From CAMBDR01 sp046597185 (GTDB taxonomy: Bacteria; Pseudomonadota; Gammaproteobacteria; Burkholderiales; Burkholderiaceae_D), in NCBI GenBank assembly GCA_046597185.1, contig JBKJLF010000816.1:1-7734 (forward strand): DNA of 7,734 nt, written 5' to 3'. The first letter of the stretch is position 1, and every line of letters begins with the position of its first letter. Positions 4,721 through 7,734 of this stretch are shown in pieces. A model generated the notes under the pieces. That model was not told where the DNA came from, did not search any database, and worked only from the letters and a program-made list of their open reading frames with translations. Made by a program: the position numbers and the translations under genes.

Positions 4721-7384
4721 TTAAATGCCAGTGCGAGTCAGGTTGGCCTTTAATGCTTCACCCAGGCTGCTGTGGCTTTCAGCCAGGTGAGCTTTGGCTT
4801 CTTTGCTCATCGGTCGGATCAAGGCCAGTTGAATTTCCTTTTGCAATTGCAGTGCATTCTCGCGCAGCAAACTGCGGGCGTCGGCGGGTGTCCCAGCGGC
4901 AGGACGGGTCAACAGATTGCCGATGCGCTTGACGTGTTCGCGTTGCAAATTGCGCCGCATCGCCACGATGTCTTTGCCACCTTTTAACTCAGTCCAAATC
5001 GCAGCGGACAGGCTGTCATACATGTCGGCCAGCGATAACACGTTCTTGCTATCGGCCACTTTTTCGGCAGAATCGAGCAAACGGTGCGCGGTGACATCGC
5101 TCATTAATTGATCCAACACCGCGCTTTGCAAGGCCAATACGCGTGCGGCCAGTGAAATATCACGCCGATTGCCTTCAAAATGATCGACCCCGAGGCGGCT
5201 CAGTAACTCCGGGGTGAGTTTAAAGCTATCCGGTTTAAACAGATTTTGTGTCAATAAATTGAGTGCTTCGCGCTGGCGTGCTGCCACAAGCGGTGTGAAG
5301 GTCGCGCGCCCGGTGCCCGCGTGATCGCGCAGGAAGGTGGTGCCACCAATATATTTGGTGATGGGTGGAACCGAGCGCACAAACTGGCTAAAGCCATATT
5401 CGTAACTGCGGCGCAGGGTTTCATAGCTCTCGCCAGGTTTTAATTGTTTGGTTTGCAGCCTGTCCCATAATTCGCGTGAGTTGAAGAGACGTTTCTTTAA
5501 ATAGGCTAAAGGATCGTGCCCCAAATCAAACACATTGACATCGGGGTCTGACACCTGGCCGCCGGAATCTTCATCGGTGCCATACGCCAATAATGGCTCG
5601 GTGGAACGTGCTGCTATTTTGGCTAGCTCCGCCGCTTCGGTAGCCGGGTCGAGTGGCTTGTAGGCATATTCAATGGCCCAATAATCGTAAGGCCCTAAGG
5701 TGGACATCACATACTCGCCCTGTGCCTCGCCTTTGGTGGCAATATTAAAGGGCGTGTAATCCATGATCGAGCCAGTCATGCCATTCTTTTTGGTGAATTC
5801 CGGGTTGCCAAGCTGTTGTAGCGTGTAAATGGTGGAGGCCCGGAAATTGTGGCGCAAACCCAGGGTGTGGCCTACTTCATGCATGATCACATCTTTGACA
5901 TAGGCTTGCGCCAAGGCTTCGGCTTGCGGACTATCCATACGCATTTCGCCGCGCAATTCAAGCAGTTCACGCGCAAAATCAAATTCATGAGGCGCTTCAA
6001 GGCCATAGCGGCATTGTTCCTGGGCCTGTCCGGGCAATTTCCCGGCTAAATTGGTGGCCCAATGCGCGGGGGTTTGATCTTCCGCAATAAAGCGCCGTGC
6101 ACCACGGGAAAATACATCCGACATACCGATATCCGCATCCAGAATTTCACCGCTGCGCTCATCCACATGCGAAGGGCCAATCGCAAAGCCGACATCGGCA
6201 CCGACAAACCAGCGGATGGATGCATGGCTGGCATCGAGCGTATCAAATTCATCGGTCGCCGTCTGTTGCTTGGCCAGCACGGCATTTTTGAAACCGATGC
6301 GCTCAAACGCCAGATTCCATTCCAATATACCTGCGGTGATGGATTGACGATATTTCTCTGGAATGTTTTTATCCAGCCAGTAAACAATTGGTTTTACCGG
6401 TTCCGACAGGGCCGCTTGCGGATCTTTCTTTTCCAGACGCCAACGGTGCACCAGATGGCGCGTGTTTTTGGCTGTGGTGTCATCGGTAAAATCGACCTGA
6501 CGGGTTGCAAAATGGCCGACCCGGTCATCTGCCAGGCGCGCCGCCATGGGCTGGGCGGGCAAGGGCGCGAAGCTATAGTAAAAGCCGAGGAAAAAGCTGC
6601 GTGGATCAGGTACGGTGGTGGGTGGACTGGGCAGCACCGCAGGTGGGGGCAGCGGCACCAGTGGTGGCACCGATAACTTGGGTACGGCAAAGTGGGCATT
6701 GACAGCAAAACCGGTGAGCTGCTCATCGCTGCGTACTTTGCCAAAACTGGTATTTTTTGCATCTAAAGCAAACGGCATGCGGTACACATACTCAAGTCGG
6801 AAGGCATAAGCGGGAATGTCGGTAAATAACAGGCTGCTGGCATCGACCAAAAACGCCTTGCTGCTGCCATGCTCTTTGCTCAAAACCGGGGCGCTGGAAA
6901 GCAAGCTATCGGAAAAACCCTGCGCCACCACCAGTGCTTGCGGCGTGCCAGGCTGGGCCAGGTATTCCATGTTTTTCGCCAGCAATTGAATTTGATTGCC
7001 AATGCGGCGGAAATAGGCGGTGTAACTGCCCGCCATTTGACTGCCATAAATACGGCGCTCGCCAATGCCGTTGGTGGTGCCAATCTGGAAGAAAAAGGGT
7101 TGCTCCAATTGTTCCGGGCGAATCTCAAGCCAAACTTTGTCATCTTTGCGATGCGTGGTGAAAAAGCCTTTGCTTTCTTTGGCATCCTTAATGATTTCAT
7201 GAAATGGCTTTAAAGCAGAAGGCTCTGGCACTTTTGCCGCACCAGCCCCTGCGGCAGGGGCAGCGGCAGGTGCAACGGGGGCTGGGCTTGCTTCCTGTGC
7301 GTGGCTACTATTGAAGATCAGAAATAAACTGCTTGCCAATACGGTCAGTGCCGCGCGTGAGGGATGAGAAAATAGCTTGTTCAT
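4721..7384 (-). CDS. exported zinc-dependent metalloprotease, DUF5117/DUF4953 type
   Basis: The 887-residue product has a Sec signal peptide (basic start, hydrophobic core at about 11-25, likely cleavage after SHA at residue 29), followed by an Ala/Pro-rich linker (about 32-55). The region from about 56 to 320 fits the N-terminal DUF5118/DUF5117 part of this family and includes a proline-rich segment at 235-262. The catalytic domain carries HEVGHTLGLRH (502-512), the metzincin-type zinc site with His502, His506, His512 and Glu503, and a Met-turn GSIMDYTP (538-545). A long helical C-terminal region follows. It should be a periplasmic or secreted protease or a surface-associated zinc protein; the substrate is not known for the family. 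The ATG at 7384 is fixed by the signal peptide, but no purine-rich ribosome binding site precedes it. It lies 60 bp downstream of the next gene on the same strand and has its own terminator at 4525-4552. Confidence 0.92.
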   Translation of the reverse strand: MNKLFSHPSRAALTVLASSLFLIFNSSHAQEASPAPVAPAAAPAAGAGAAKVPEPSALKPFHEIIKDAKESKGFFTTHRKDDKVWLEIRPEQLEQPFFFQIGTTNGIGERRIYGSQMAGSYTAYFRRIGNQIQLLAKNMEYLAQPGTPQALVVAQGFSDSLLSSAPVLSKEHGSSKAFLVDASSLLFTDIPAYAFRLEYVYRMPFALDAKNTSFGKVRSDEQLTGFAVNAHFAVPKLSVPPLVPLPPPAVLPSPPTTVPDPRSFFLGFYYSFAPLPAQPMAARLADDRVGHFATRQVDFTDDTTAKNTRHLVHRWRLEKKDPQAALSEPVKPIVYWLDKNIPEKYRQSITAGILEWNLAFERIGFKNAVLAKQQTATDEFDTLDASHASIRWFVGADVGFAIGPSHVDERSGEILDADIGMSDVFSRGARRFIAEDQTPAHWATNLAGKLPGQAQEQCRYGLEAPHEFDFARELLELRGEMRMDSPQAEALAQAYVKDVIMHEVGHTLGLRHNFRASTIYTLQQLGNPEFTKKNGMTGSIMDYTPFNIATKGEAQGEYVMSTLGPYDYWAIEYAYKPLDPATEAAELAKIAARSTEPLLAYGTDEDSGGQVSDPDVNVFDLGHDPLAYLKKRLFNSRELWDRLQTKQLKPGESYETLRRSYEYGFSQFVRSVPPITKYIGGTTFLRDHAGTGRATFTPLVAARQREALNLLTQNLFKPDSFKLTPELLSRLGVDHFEGNRRDISLAARVLALQSAVLDQLMSDVTAHRLLDSAEKVADSKNVLSLADMYDSLSAAIWTELKGGKDIVAMRRNLQREHVKRIGNLLTRPAAGTPADARSLLRENALQLQKEIQLALIRPMSKEAKAHLAESHSSLGEALKANLTRTGI

Positions 7385-7423
7385 GTTATTGTAAAAATAG
7401 TTGATATAAAATTGTCTTTGTAA

Positions 7424-7453
7424 GTTATGGTTTTAAAATCGGCATTATGCCAA
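7424..7453 (-). promoter_or_regulatory. candidate promoter for the metalloprotease gene
   Basis: On the minus strand TTGGCA (7453-7448) resembles a -35 box with one mismatch, and CATAAC (7429-7424) resembles a -10 box with two, 18 bp apart. The -35 box overlaps the end of the upstream gene. The 60-bp gap is AT-rich, so chance matches are likely, and transcription from the upstream gene is the alternative. Confidence 0.3.
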
Positions 7454-7734
7454 TAATGCAAATAAAACTTTTTCCAATCGTCCCAAGTCATCCGCTTCCA
7501 ATGCGACTGGCAGCGCGCATAAACGCAACACCTGAGCTTGTGGTGCTTCGGCTTTTTGGCCGGAACGCAATGACGATTGCAAGACTTCAACTTGTATCTT
7601 CAAGCGTTCACGCGCATACAATTCGGGGCTATCCAGACTAAAAATAATTTCCAAATGCAATAGTTCAGCCAGAAATTGAGTACGGTTGCTGCGTAATTTT
7701 TCGATATACGCGATTGTACCCCCGCTTGTACCCC
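7445..7734 (-). CDS. C-terminal end of a probable DUF349-domain protein (partial)
   Basis: The reading frame enters from the right edge of the window and ends with TAA at 7447-7445, leaving 95 codons. The visible part is charged and helical: AYIEKLRSNRTQFLAEL, then HLEIIFSLDSPELYARERL, KIQVEVLQSSLRSGQK, a short variable stretch, and a closing segment ADDLGRLEKVLFALLA. The pattern of a Leu-Glu-Ile segment, then SPxxxARERLKxQVEVLQ and SLxSGQ, is what I recall from the C-terminal ends of betaproteobacterial DUF349 proteins. This comes from memory, and the diagnostic N-terminal repeats are outside the window. There is no membrane segment or signal in the visible part. The start codon lies beyond the edge. 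The metalloprotease follows 60 bp downstream on the same strand with no terminator between. Confidence 0.5.
   Translation of the reverse strand, partial: GTSGGTIAYIEKLRSNRTQFLAELLHLEIIFSLDSPELYARERLKIQVEVLQSSLRSGQKAEAPQAQVLRLCALPVALEADDLGRLEKVLFALLA

Noticed and set aside
6062..6676. Long open frame (204 codons) on the plus strand
   Set aside because: It lies antisense inside the metalloprotease gene, whose protein has a signal peptide, zinc motif and Met-turn. The antisense product has no recognisable domain and no ribosome binding site.

Overview
The window looks like ordinary chromosome from a betaproteobacterium, probably an Oxalobacteraceae relative (Undibacterium, Janthinobacterium or Herminiimonas type). 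This is inferred from the style of the proteins (exported MsrB/MsrA pair, large DUF5117-type zinc metalloprotease, DUF349-like protein tail) and a base composition near 50% GC. It was not tested by search. No tRNA, rRNA, CRISPR array, insertion sequence or prophage gene is visible.

Left part, minus strand (59-2235): a GT28/MGDG-synthase-type glycosyltransferase (2235-1093) is followed by a four-helix membrane protein of unknown function (1096-611). The two overlap by ATGA and are almost certainly translated together. A perfect 10-bp hairpin with a UUCG loop follows the second stop codon. Further downstream is a 98-residue remnant of a metallophosphoesterase (355-59), which keeps the first two metal-binding motifs but stops before the GNHE motif.

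Divergent intergenic region (2236-2466): it holds a 12-bp inverted repeat with one mismatch, three TGCAA boxes exactly 10 bp apart, and an extended -10 promoter that fits the gene pair to its right.

Middle, plus strand (2467-4489): msrB (Tat signal peptide) and msrA (Sec-type signal peptide) overlap by ATGA and form a periplasmic methionine sulfoxide repair operon acting on both sulfoxide diastereomers. Just behind them lies a decayed group II PLP-dependent decarboxylase. Its C-terminal half is still open over about 200 codons, but the centre is deleted, the N-terminal remnant lies in another frame behind a nonsense codon, and two stops interrupt the C-terminal tail.

Intergenic 4439-4720: it contains a clear intrinsic terminator for the minus-strand gene to the right, a 6-bp hairpin, and a 71-bp array of five alternately oriented GATATT hexamers that can fold in more than one way.

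Right part, minus strand (4721-7734): an 887-residue exported zinc-dependent metalloprotease (HExxHxxGxxH plus Met-turn). Upstream of it, 60 bp away, is the last 95 codons of a gene cut by the window edge, probably a DUF349-domain protein.

I found no clearly new multi-gene system. The most open question is the coupled glycosyltransferase plus membrane protein pair. The best-supported unusual observation is the multi-lesion decarboxylase pseudogene.
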